This document shows, piece after piece, positions 1 to 7,694 of a stretch of 58,118 nucleotides of DNA. The notes beneath the pieces are model-generated. The model had not been told where the DNA came from, searched no databases, and was given only the letters and a program-made list of their open reading frames with translations. Every line of letters begins with the position of its first letter. Positions within the stretch are counted from its first letter, which is position 1. The DNA is from Muribaculaceae bacterium (GTDB lineage: Bacteria; Bacteroidota; Bacteroidia; Bacteroidales; Muribaculaceae): assembly GCA_009775125.1 (NCBI GenBank), contig VSPD01000012.1, positions 1 to 58,118 of the forward strand, read 5' to 3'. Both the position numbers and the translations under genes were made by a program.

Positions 1-1556
1 GTGTCGGCGCGCAGGCCGGCGGGGAGGGGCGCCGACGCGGGGGCGTCGGGGTTGAGCAGGATGCAGAAGCCTCCGTCGGAGGGGAGGGTGTGGGTCTCGC
101 CTCGGCGGATTATGTCGCCGCAATAGAAGTTGAGGGTGTAGTAGCGCATGAGCGTGTCGGGGATAAGCGAATACACCGGTCCGACGGTTGCGGCGGCTTT
201 CATCACCTCCGGAACGGCGTCGCGGTCGCTCTTGGGATTTAGAATCATCGGAGCGAAAACGGCGTTGTAGCTCAAATACAGGAGGGCTATCGATGTCAGC
301 ACCGATGCCTGCGCATGTTTCCGGCGCGCCATCCACCATATGCCGGCCGCTACGGGCAGCAGGGCTATCGGGATGCGCCACAGCGGCACGCTGTCGAGAG
401 TGAGATGCCCTATCGTGTGTCCTTGCAATGCCAGGGCGCAGAGCGGGGCCGCGGCGGCAAGAACGGCTGCCGTCCATGCGCTTGCCCGCAGCAGAAGGCG
501 GGCGCGAGGCGACGTGAGGATAAGAGCGATGCCGTAGGCTATGAACGGGTAGGCAGGGAGCAGGTAGACGCTGCGCTTGCTCGCGGGGATGCAGTAGAAG
601 ATGACGACGGTGAGGGCTACGGTGGCGGCGAAGATGCTCTCGCGGCTCCAGCCCCGTAGGGTGTAGCGCGCGCTTTTGAAGCTGCCGAGCCACACGAGCG
701 TCCAAGGCAACATGCCGGCCACGAGGGTTATGATGTTGTAATACCACGGGTTTATGTGGCTGTCATACGACATAGTGCCTGTAAGCCGTCCGATGTTTTC
801 CTCCCATGCCAGGCGCAGGAAAGCCTCGCCTCCGCGGGCATAGGCGGCATAGTACCACATCGCCGGTATGATCATCGACGCCAGGCAGAGGGCGCCGAGC
901 CATGCCGCGGTCTTGAAAAAATTGTCGCGCATAATCAGGCAGAATATGCCCATGGCCAGGCAGGGAAGCAATGCTCCCACCGGGCCTTTTGTGAGCACGG
1001 CTCCGCTAAGGAGCAGCACTGTGCCGACAGCGCGGAGTGTGGAAAATTTCTCGCGCAAGAGGTACATCTGATATAGCCCGACGACTATGCAGGCCGTGAG
1101 CACCATGTCGACACGGCAGGCCACTGCCGCGCGCAACACTTCAAACGATGTGAGCGTAACCGCGGCCATCACGGCGGCGAAACGCATCCCTCGGCGACGT
1201 GCAAAAAATCCGAAGCCTGCGGCAATCATGGCCACAGCCGCGAGCGCCGACGGAAGCCGCGACGTGAATTCATTTACCACGCCTCCGTTGAGCAGCAGCG
1301 AGAAACTCGCGATGAGCCATGCAAGGAAAGGCGGCTTGTAGGGGATGTCGGCACCGTAGCTCACGGGCAGAATCCAGTCGCCCGACTCGAGCATCGACAC
1401 GGCCACGATGGCCTCGCGCGGCTCGCCTTTGGTGTTGAACAGCGTCTCGCCGAGCCAGGGCACAAGCACGGCCGCGCACAGCGCCGCCACGAGCCACACG
1501 GCCCGACGCAGAGTCAAATCCGACAGTGCCCGCGCTATTTTTTGCCCGCTTTCCAT
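1..1556 (-). CDS. ArnT-like glycosyltransferase (GT83/PMT superfamily), partial, 3' end outside window
   Basis: Integral membrane glycosyltransferase of the ArnT/GT39-GT83 type, which moves a sugar from a polyprenyl-phosphate donor to an acceptor such as lipid A on the periplasmic side. I translated the minus strand from the ATG at 1556. The frame stays open to base 1, giving at least 518 residues of a family usually about 550 long. Visible are an N-terminal membrane segment, the first-loop acidic motif NTKGEPREA (about residues 41-49, corresponding to the catalytic loop of PMT-fold enzymes), the family motif YKPPFLAW (about 73-80), and many hydrophobic helices. The start overlaps the end of the upstream gene by 22 bases, so the two are probably cotranscribed and translationally coupled. 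Acceptor and sugar cannot be told from sequence. Confidence 0.85.
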   Translation of the reverse strand, partial: MESGQKIARALSDLTLRRAVWLVAALCAAVLVPWLGETLFNTKGEPREAIVAVSMLESGDWILPVSYGADIPYKPPFLAWLIASFSLLLNGGVVNEFTSRLPSALAAVAMIAAGFGFFARRRGMRFAAVMAAVTLTSFEVLRAAVACRVDMVLTACIVVGLYQMYLLREKFSTLRAVGTVLLLSGAVLTKGPVGALLPCLAMGIFCLIMRDNFFKTAAWLGALCLASMIIPAMWYYAAYARGGEAFLRLAWEENIGRLTGTMSYDSHINPWYYNIITLVAGMLPWTLVWLGSFKSARYTLRGWSRESIFAATVALTVVIFYCIPASKRSVYLLPAYPFIAYGIALILTSPRARLLLRASAWTAAVLAAAAPLCALALQGHTIGHLTLDSVPLWRIPIALLPVAAGIWWMARRKHAQASVLTSIALLYLSYNAVFAPMILNPKSDRDAVPEVMKAAATVGPVYSLIPDTLMRYYTLNFYCGDIIRRGETHTLPSDGGFCILLNPDAPASAPLPAGLRAD

Positions 1557-1912
1557 TTGGCTTCAAGTCTCGGAATCATAATCGAGCACATGGCCTGCAC
1601 CACGCCTCCGGCAAGCGTGAATGCCAGCGCGTCGCGCACGGTGCCGTGGTCGTAGAACAGGAAGAAGGCGCCGGCGCAGAAGAAAATGGCGCTCCATTTT
1701 TCGAGACGGCGCATCCGGCGCAGACGTGTGGGCTCGCCGGCAGGAGCTTTTACGCCTATGAGGCGGGCGATAAGAGCGATGGCCGCGCCGGCGGCGTATA
1801 TATAACGGAAGGGCGTAAAATCCAAACCCTTGAAAAGCGGCAGCATTATGCCCGCGGCTATAAGCAGCAGGCCGAGCGACGCCAGCAATTCTACAATTTT
1901 GTTTCTTTTCAT
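1535..1912 (-). CDS. Small integral membrane protein of unknown function
   Basis: A 125-residue protein with about four hydrophobic segments (around residues 8-25, 36-50, 72-86 and 92-110) and a basic C-terminus (EAKWKAGKK). A positively charged loop, RLRRMRRLEKW, lies between the second and third segments. I do not recognise a named family. It precedes and overlaps the ArnT-like glycosyltransferase, so it may serve envelope glycolipid modification, but that is inference from position only. A -7-like TAATTTTG lies about 25 bases upstream. Confidence 0.65.
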   Translation of the reverse strand: MKRNKIVELLASLGLLLIAAGIMLPLFKGLDFTPFRYIYAAGAAIALIARLIGVKAPAGEPTRLRRMRRLEKWSAIFFCAGAFFLFYDHGTVRDALAFTLAGGVVQAMCSIMIPRLEAKWKAGKK

Positions 1913-1935
1913 AAAATCAGTTATAAAAACATTGA

Positions 1936-1943
1936 CAAAATTA
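1936..1943 (-). promoter_or_regulatory. Putative Bacteroidetes -7 element for the small membrane protein/ArnT operon
   Basis: Minus-strand TAATTTTG matches the TAnnTTTG consensus about 25 bases before the ATG at 1912. No convincing TTTG -33 box was found, so support is one element only. Confidence 0.35.
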
Positions 1944-1965
1944 CATAAAACTTTTGATTTTTGCG

Positions 1966-1973
1966 TAACTTTG
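1966..1973 (+). promoter_or_regulatory. Putative -7 element for the flavodiiron protein gene
   Basis: Plus-strand TAACTTTG followed by CAG, 34 bases before the ATG at 2008. It fits TAnnTTTG; a -33 TTTG at 19-21 bases is not evident. It lies only about 20 bases from the divergent -7 element, so the two promoter regions overlap. Confidence 0.45.
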
Positions 1974-2007
1974 CAGCCGAATTAAGAGTGTGTCCAATAT
2001 TTGACAG

Positions 2008-3189
2008 ATGGAATCGCAAATTTCTGAAAATGTTTATTACATCGGTGTGAACGACCGCACTACCGCCCGTTTCGAGGGCTTGTGGCCCATTCCTCAGGGT
2101 GTAAGTTATAACTCATATCTTGTCGTAGGCGAAGACAAAACGGCTATAATCGACGGCGTGGAAACGTCGCATGCCCTCGAGCAAATAGATACAATCCGCC
2201 GTATCCTTGGCGACCGTCGCCCCGACTATCTCGTGATAAACCACATGGAGCCCGACCATTCCGGGTCAATAGCCATGCTCCGCAATGCTTTCCCCGGCCT
2301 TACGGTTGTAGGAAACGCAACGACACTTTCGATGGTGAAAGGCTACTACGGAATCGATTGCGACACCCTGACGGTGAAAGACGGCGACAGCATCGCCTTA
2401 GGGAGCGGCACCACGTTGAGATTTTACCTCACCCCCATGGTGCACTGGCCCGAGACAATGATGACACATGCCGAGGAGGCTAAAACTCTTTTCACAGGCG
2501 ACGCTTTCGGATGCTTCGGCGCGCTCAACGGAGCGGTGGTCGACACCGACATGGATGTCGAGCCCTATTTCCCCGAGATGGTGCGCTATTACAGCAATAT
2601 CGTTGGAAAATACGGCCGTTTCGTCAAGAAAGCCATCGAGCATGTCGGAGGCCTTGGTTTCGAAACAATATGCTCCACCCACGGCCCGGTGTGGCGCGAG
2701 CATCTCGGCAGGGTGGTGGACCTGTACTCTGCCATGGCCGCATACGAGCCGCTCGACGAAGGCGCAACGATAATCTACGGGTCGATGTACGGCAACACCG
2801 CACGCATGGCCGAGGCCGTGGCCCAAGGCCTTGCCCAAAGCGGAGTCCGCAATATAGCCATGCACGATGTATCGGTGTCTGATGCAAGTTACATCATAGC
2901 CGACATATTCCGCCACCGCCGCATAGTCCTGGCCGCGCCCACCTATTCCGACGGGCTCTTCCCGCTCATGGCCGCTATAATCGAGGCCATGGCCATACGA
3001 GGGGTGTCAAACCGAAAAGTTGCACTCGTCGGTTCATACACATGGGCTCCTAAAGCCCTCAAAACCATGACCGAATCCCTCTCCGGCAGCAATGTCGAGA
3101 TTGTCGGCGACGGTCTTTCCGTAAAGCAAGCCCCCGACGCCGACTCGCTCGAAGCCTGCCGTGAACTCGGCCGCCTTCTCGGCAAGTAA
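2008..3189 (+). CDS. Flavodiiron protein (FprA/ROO family, A-type flavoprotein)
   Basis: Cytoplasmic flavodiiron protein that reduces O2 to water and/or NO to N2O, protecting an anaerobe from oxidative or nitrosative stress. It has 393 residues, the usual size. The N-terminal metallo-beta-lactamase-like domain carries a complete di-iron ligand set: H79-x-E81-x-D83, H146, D165 and H225. The C-terminal flavodoxin domain begins near residue 252 with the FMN loop GSMYGNTARMAEA. There is no extra rubredoxin or flavin-reductase domain, so a separate electron donor is needed. A transporter follows 12 bases downstream, probably in the same transcript. Confidence 0.95.
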   Translation: MESQISENVYYIGVNDRTTARFEGLWPIPQGVSYNSYLVVGEDKTAIIDGVETSHALEQIDTIRRILGDRRPDYLVINHMEPDHSGSIAMLRNAFPGLTVVGNATTLSMVKGYYGIDCDTLTVKDGDSIALGSGTTLRFYLTPMVHWPETMMTHAEEAKTLFTGDAFGCFGALNGAVVDTDMDVEPYFPEMVRYYSNIVGKYGRFVKKAIEHVGGLGFETICSTHGPVWREHLGRVVDLYSAMAAYEPLDEGATIIYGSMYGNTARMAEAVAQGLAQSGVRNIAMHDVSVSDASYIIADIFRHRRIVLAAPTYSDGLFPLMAAIIEAMAIRGVSNRKVALVGSYTWAPKALKTMTESLSGSNVEIVGDGLSVKQAPDADSLEACRELGRLLGK

Positions 3190-3201
3190 TAGGCAAAAGA
3201 T

Positions 3202-4359
3202 ATGAAACGCAGCTTATTGGCTCTTGCGGCGGGAACATTCGCGCTGGGCATAGCCGAATTTGGCATGATGGGAATACTCGGCGATGTGGCCAAGGGAATT
3301 GGAGTCGACATTGTAAAGGCCGGACATTTTATTTCGGCCTATTCGCTTGGCGTGGCCATTGGCGCGCCCGGCCTCGTCGTGCTAAGGAACATGCCCTTGC
3401 GCCGCCTGCTTCTGCTGCTTGTGGCGATAATAGCGATAGGGAACCTATGTGCCGCGCTGTCGTTCAATTTCACCACACTGCTTATATCCCGGTTCATATC
3501 CGGACTTCCTCACGGCGCGTTTTTCGGCGCCGGAGCCATAGTATGCTCCAAATTGGCCGATCAAGGCAAAGGTGCATCCGCGGTGGCCGTAATGGTCGGA
3601 GGCATGACCGTGGCCAACGTGATAGGCGTGCCCGGCGCAACATTCATCAGCAATGTCCTCTCGTGGAGAATAACCTTTGCCGTGATAGCCGTGCTCGGCG
3701 TTGTGGCATGGATAGGAATACGGTGCTGGGTGCCGGTATTGAGCCCGCTGCCCAACCCCGGAGGCGTGAAAGGCGAATTCCGCTTCCTCAAAAACGCCGC
3801 GCCGTGGCTTATCTACGGAGGCGTGTTCTTCGGGCAGGCGAGCGTTTACTGCTGGTTAAGCTACATAGAGCCAATAATGACCCGTGTGAGCGGATATTCC
3901 GCGGCCGACATGACATGGATAATGATGCTCGTCGGCGCCGGAATGGTAATCGGAAATATGGCTGCCGGAAAACTTGCCGACCGCTACGGCGTGTCGAAAG
4001 TGTGCGGCGGGGCGGCATTTGCTGCCATGCTTATAATGGTAGCATTCTACTTCGCGGCATCCGACAAGACAGTATCCGCTATCCTGTCCTTCCTTGCCCC
4101 CGCCATGCTCTTTGCCATAGGCGGACCGTTGCAATACGCCATCGTGAAATTTGCCAAAGGCGGCGAAATGCTCGGCGGCGCCGGCATCCAGATAGCGTTC
4201 AACGTCTCCAACGCCTGCGCCGCCGCACTCGGAGGCATGGTGATAAACATGGGCTTCGGCATGGCCTCCCCCTCCTTGGCCGGCGCGCCCCTCGCCCTCG
4301 TCGGCGCCTTCATGCTCTACCTCCTCCACAAAAAATACCGCGCCACCCCCGGCGTGTAA
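3202..4359 (+). CDS. MFS transporter, AraJ/DHA1-like efflux family
   Basis: A 385-residue protein with about 12 hydrophobic helices in two halves, typical of major facilitator exporters. The opening (FALGIAEFGMMGILGDVAKG) and the first-half segments RFISGLPHGAFFGAGA and GVPGATFISNVLSWR resemble AraJ/YdhP/sugar-efflux members of the drug:H+ antiporter-1 group. A conserved loop motif A (KLADRYGVSK) sits in the second half. It starts 12 bases after the flavodiiron gene and converges on the yaaA-like gene with 22 bases between. Substrate is unknown; the pairing suggests a stress-related export role, which is inference. Confidence 0.85.
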   Translation: MKRSLLALAAGTFALGIAEFGMMGILGDVAKGIGVDIVKAGHFISAYSLGVAIGAPGLVVLRNMPLRRLLLLLVAIIAIGNLCAALSFNFTTLLISRFISGLPHGAFFGAGAIVCSKLADQGKGASAVAVMVGGMTVANVIGVPGATFISNVLSWRITFAVIAVLGVVAWIGIRCWVPVLSPLPNPGGVKGEFRFLKNAAPWLIYGGVFFGQASVYCWLSYIEPIMTRVSGYSAADMTWIMMLVGAGMVIGNMAAGKLADRYGVSKVCGGAAFAAMLIMVAFYFAASDKTVSAILSFLAPAMLFAIGGPLQYAIVKFAKGGEMLGGAGIQIAFNVSNACAAALGGMVINMGFGMASPSLAGAPLALVGAFMLYLLHKKYRATPGV

Positions 4360-4381
4360 TCCCTTCCCGTCAAAATACAGG

Positions 4382-5155
4382 TCATGCGGTGATAAACAGC
4401 AATTGGCCCGGCACGGGTGATTTTTCAGCCGCATAATACTCCGATTCTACGGTCATGAGCTGCTGCGGAGTGGAGATAGAATCCGTTATTATCTGTCGCA
4501 AAAGTTTTCCGCGCAAAATTTTCAAACGATTAGAATTTGGCGTTTTCATTGCTCCGCCGGGCTGTACCTCTTTGAAATCAACAGTCCATACTTTGGCCTT
4601 CTTTTCCACGCGGCTCCAATCAATGCACCGTGAAGCGTCTCCGGGGAGCAGATTCAGCACATCATAATCTCCTTCGTTCTCAATCCAAGAAATCAAGCAA
4701 TCGGTCACTTTTTGCGTCCAAAAAGCGGCAAGCGGCCGGACGTCGGGGGCCAATTGACACGAAAAGTCAAGTCTATACGATTTTATTATATCGTCCGGAC
4801 GCAACAGCCCGTAAAGCGACGATACAATGCCGACCGACCGGTTGGTTCTCTCCCTCTCCATCACGCTTAGCGAAGAATAATCAAAAGCCTTGAACACAAC
4901 GCCCGTAAAAGCCTCGATGGCTGCGCACCCCGTCTCCTTATAAGGAAAATCATAAATCATCTGCCGCAATTTGCGAGCCATAGGGACGCTTATCTTCACT
5001 TTTGCGGCAAGTTCATCGATGCTCATCGACTCCATGCTGCACATAATATCACAGGCCAAAGATTCAAGCACAGGCCTGTGATTCTCCAAAAACCGGGGCG
5101 ATACCTGCCCTGTGCAAGGAGCCATACTTTTCGATTCAGCTATCAATACAATCAT
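4382..5155 (-). CDS. yaaA: YaaA family peroxide-stress protein (DUF328)
   Basis: 257 residues, the normal length for YaaA, a DNA-binding protein that limits intracellular iron and Fenton damage during peroxide stress in E. coli. Family features: N-terminal MIVLIAESKSM (family MLILISPAK), FTGVVFKAFDYSSL, SSLYGLLRPDDIIKSYRLDF, WTQKVTDCL and NLLPGDASRCIDW. It sits tail to tail with the flavodiiron/MFS pair, so two oxidative-defence genes neighbour each other. An AT-rich upstream stretch contains TATATTTT near the start, a weak -7 match. Confidence 0.9.
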   Translation of the reverse strand: MIVLIAESKSMAPCTGQVSPRFLENHRPVLESLACDIMCSMESMSIDELAAKVKISVPMARKLRQMIYDFPYKETGCAAIEAFTGVVFKAFDYSSLSVMERERTNRSVGIVSSLYGLLRPDDIIKSYRLDFSCQLAPDVRPLAAFWTQKVTDCLISWIENEGDYDVLNLLPGDASRCIDWSRVEKKAKVWTVDFKEVQPGGAMKTPNSNRLKILRGKLLRQIITDSISTPQQLMTVESEYYAAEKSPVPGQLLFITA

Positions 5156-5221
5156 AAAACACGATAAAATATAAAAAAATAGTATTGAATTATTCTTACT
5201 GTCGTACCATACGCTATGGCG

Positions 5222-5475
5222 CTATAAGAAGAGTTCCATGGTGAATGGAATTGGGCGACCGGAAAAATCGCGCATCAGTTTGTTGAAAGTGGCGTTGTTT
5301 TCGTGGCTGCATTCTCCCTCGCTGTGCCTTGATTAAACACATCGCTAAACCGGCTTCCATTGAACCGCTCTATCGTTGCCGGTTCAAGTTCGTCTATGGT
5401 AATCGGAGCCAAATTGCGCCTGATGATGTTATTGAAATAGGTTGACGGCGTTTCTTGAGTAATATTCTCATCCAT
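5222..5475 (-). pseudogene. Possible small gene or frameshifted gene remnant, unknown family
   Basis: From ATG 5475 a 66-codon frame (MDENITQETPST...) runs to a stop at 5275. Around 5335 a neighbouring frame continues with protein-like sequence (ATFNKLMRDFSGRPIPF) to a stop at 5222, as if one frameshift split an older gene. I recognise no family. The remaining 5156-5755 interval holds only hairpins. Real expression is doubtful. Confidence 0.25.
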
Positions 5476-5503
5476 GTAAAAATAACGCGCTGATAATAAA
5501 AAT

Positions 5504-5541
5504 ATTGCCTGACCGCAGAAATACATCCGCCGTCAGGCAAT
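5504..5541 (-). terminator. Hairpin with 10-bp perfect stem, possible terminator
   Basis: ATTGCCTGAC and GTCAGGCAAT flank an 18-base loop. On the minus strand the stem is followed by ATTTTTATT, resembling an intrinsic terminator, although no intact gene lies between it and the next terminator to the right. It may be left over from a lost gene. Confidence 0.4.
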
Positions 5542-5680
5542 CAACTGTGCGTAGAGGGCCGGGCTCTAACTCTTAATCCACTTTCTTGACGTAAAAAAAC
5601 TCTATCAAAAGACCACCGGACTGTTATTCGACAAATGGCATCATTGCGACTTTTTTGACACAGCCCCATTTGATTGACAA

Positions 5681-5712
5681 AACCGGCTTCCGGCATGAGC
5701 CGGAAGCCGGTT
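5681..5712 (-). terminator. Rho-independent terminator of the secreted-protein gene
   Basis: A perfect 14-bp stem (AACCGGCTTCCGGC / GCCGGAAGCCGGTT) with loop ATGA, 44 bases after the stop at 5756. On the minus strand it is followed by TTGTCAATC. Confidence 0.8.
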
Positions 5713-5755
5713 ACAATAAAACTGGTTAATGTAAAATCAATATGGCAATTGATTA

Positions 5756-7609
5756 TTATCTGCTAATGATGATCTTACGGCCATTCTTGATGTAGATGCC
5801 TGAGGGAAGAACGGAAGCATCAGAAACCTTGATGCCCTCTATTGTATAAATTGCATCGACAGCATCCTCAATCGAAATCTCCTCGACCGACGCGCCGATT
5901 TCTTTGGAAACCTTTACCATTGTATTACCGTCAACATCAAAGATGTAACGTCCATCCTCCGCAGGAGTCAGAGCAACATCATTAACCTTTACCGACGCAT
6001 ATTTTGCAGCGAACGACACCTGTGTGCCCACAAGGCATCTCAGACCATTTGCAGGCTCGAAAGCCGCCACAATGTCATGTAAAGCGTCTTCAACGGCAAT
6101 ACCGTCCTCAATATCAAATGTCACATCGCACTCAGCGGGGGCTCCTCTGAAGAATATTTTCAGTACGTCCCCATTCTCAAGATCATTAAGATCGAACTGG
6201 AATGATCCGGTATAAAGCGGACTCTGAAGCACATTGTTCAGATATAACTGAGCATCAGACGTGTCGTAGTACCAGCTATTGCCGACAATGCCGACACTCG
6301 CAAGTTCATCGAGTGCATACTCTCGAACGTTGTAACCGTTGTGAAGGCCAACCACAGCAGACCTTCCGACAGTGATGCTGAAGTTGCTCCACATGTCGAT
6401 GTCAGTAACATAGATTGCAATCTTCTGGTCGCGCTCTATCTTGCTTGCGGTGATTCTGATTTCATCATCTTCTCCAACTGAAAGAAGATAGAAGCCGGCA
6501 TAGTCATCAAACTTCACATTTTCTCCATTCTGCACAACCTGCTCCAATACATAGCCGTCGGCTGCGGTAAGAGCCAGATAGGGATTGGCTGCATTGACCT
6601 CTATTGTATTAGAACCATCCACAAGTTTGATAAGATTAGCCTCCACACCGGTCTGCTGTCCCTTATAAAGAAGAGCGGCGGCACCAATGTTGATATCGAC
6701 AGAACATTCCACCATACGGTTTTTGACTGCGTCGACCAGTATATCGGCCGGACCTGTAACATATGTTGAATAAGTATCTGTGTAACCCATATACGGATGA
6801 TTCGAATTATAGGCGAAATCAGTCAACTGATAGTCCGACTTGTTGAGTGTGATTTCAATTTTGCTTCCGAGCTTGACAGTGAAATTATCATAATCGGGAT
6901 TCTCTACTGGCTCGCCATTGATTTTTATCTGCGATATGCATCCACGTCCATCGTTTCTAAAATCGAAAGTCAAGGGAACCGATTCGTCGGGGTAATCGGC
7001 AGTTATGGTCACAACCATACCCTCCTCTATGTCAAATTCCCAATCGCCGCTTGAAAACTGCTTTGGGGCAACCGATCCGGTTGTCTCGATTTTATATATC
7101 GGAGCCTCACCCCAGGGGCCTGCAACGGATGCATAGCTCATGATTCCCGGCAAGAACTCAACCGTATTCTCACCGGCTTTGAGGCCGGTTACAACCTTAC
7201 CCTTAGGTTCGAGTGTCATATCAACACGCTCCGGGTTATCAATAAATACAGTAAAAGAACTTTGGGGCAGGTCCGACATTTTTATGGCGGTAATATCCAT
7301 TGTGAACGTATCAATGCCATAGTCATCGTTCATGTTCATCTCGACCACGGTAGGATTTTCCATGGTCTGGCCGTTTTGCACGACCTTCTGAATGACAGCA
7401 TCAGAGGCCGGGGTGACGAAAACATAGTTGTATCCACTCAGATTCTCGAACCTGTTCTCACCCTCCACGAGAGGTTTCGAAACATAGTTTACCATGAAAT
7501 TGACCAACGAAGGGTCATTTACGGTCACCACAAGATCGTAAGCGCGGAGACCGCTGACACCTGCCAGCATAAGCAGCATGGTCATAATAGAACGTAATAA
7601 ATTCTTCAT
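5756..7609 (-). CDS. Secreted repeat-containing protein with C-terminal sorting-like tail
   Basis: Start chosen at the ATG at 7609, where a normal signal peptide begins (MKNLLRSIMTMLLMLAGVSGLRAYD); 617 residues. The body is beta-rich and repeats a loose theme: valine-rich strand, 'leagentie' type turn, 'vvqngen'-like segment (VQNGQTMENP near residue 70, VQNGENVKFD near 360), suggesting several diverged domains. The last about 60 residues (IYTIEGIKVSDA...LPSGIYIKNGRKIIISR) match the T9SS type-A-like sorting tail common in Bacteroidales. Surface attachment or secretion is inferred. It follows the giant secreted protein by 85 bases with a hairpin between them. Function unknown. Confidence 0.75.
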   Translation of the reverse strand: MKNLLRSIMTMLLMLAGVSGLRAYDLVVTVNDPSLVNFMVNYVSKPLVEGENRFENLSGYNYVFVTPASDAVIQKVVQNGQTMENPTVVEMNMNDDYGIDTFTMDITAIKMSDLPQSSFTVFIDNPERVDMTLEPKGKVVTGLKAGENTVEFLPGIMSYASVAGPWGEAPIYKIETTGSVAPKQFSSGDWEFDIEEGMVVTITADYPDESVPLTFDFRNDGRGCISQIKINGEPVENPDYDNFTVKLGSKIEITLNKSDYQLTDFAYNSNHPYMGYTDTYSTYVTGPADILVDAVKNRMVECSVDINIGAAALLYKGQQTGVEANLIKLVDGSNTIEVNAANPYLALTAADGYVLEQVVQNGENVKFDDYAGFYLLSVGEDDEIRITASKIERDQKIAIYVTDIDMWSNFSITVGRSAVVGLHNGYNVREYALDELASVGIVGNSWYYDTSDAQLYLNNVLQSPLYTGSFQFDLNDLENGDVLKIFFRGAPAECDVTFDIEDGIAVEDALHDIVAAFEPANGLRCLVGTQVSFAAKYASVKVNDVALTPAEDGRYIFDVDGNTMVKVSKEIGASVEEISIEDAVDAIYTIEGIKVSDASVLPSGIYIKNGRKIIISR

Positions 7610-7640
7610 TTGGGGGGATTTTAATTGTTTATGATGTAAA

Positions 7641-7675
7641 GAGGGCATCTTGCGCATGAAAGGCAAGATGCCCTC
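7641..7675 (-). terminator. Hairpin terminator between the two secreted-protein genes
   Basis: A perfect 13-bp stem, GAGGGCATCTTGC / GCAAGATGCCCTC with 9-base loop, 20 bases after the stop at 7695. The following minus-strand sequence (TTTACATC) has a short T-run, so termination may be partial and let some transcript reach the next gene. Confidence 0.65.
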
Positions 7676-7694
7676 AGTCAGAGTAAACAGCAGG

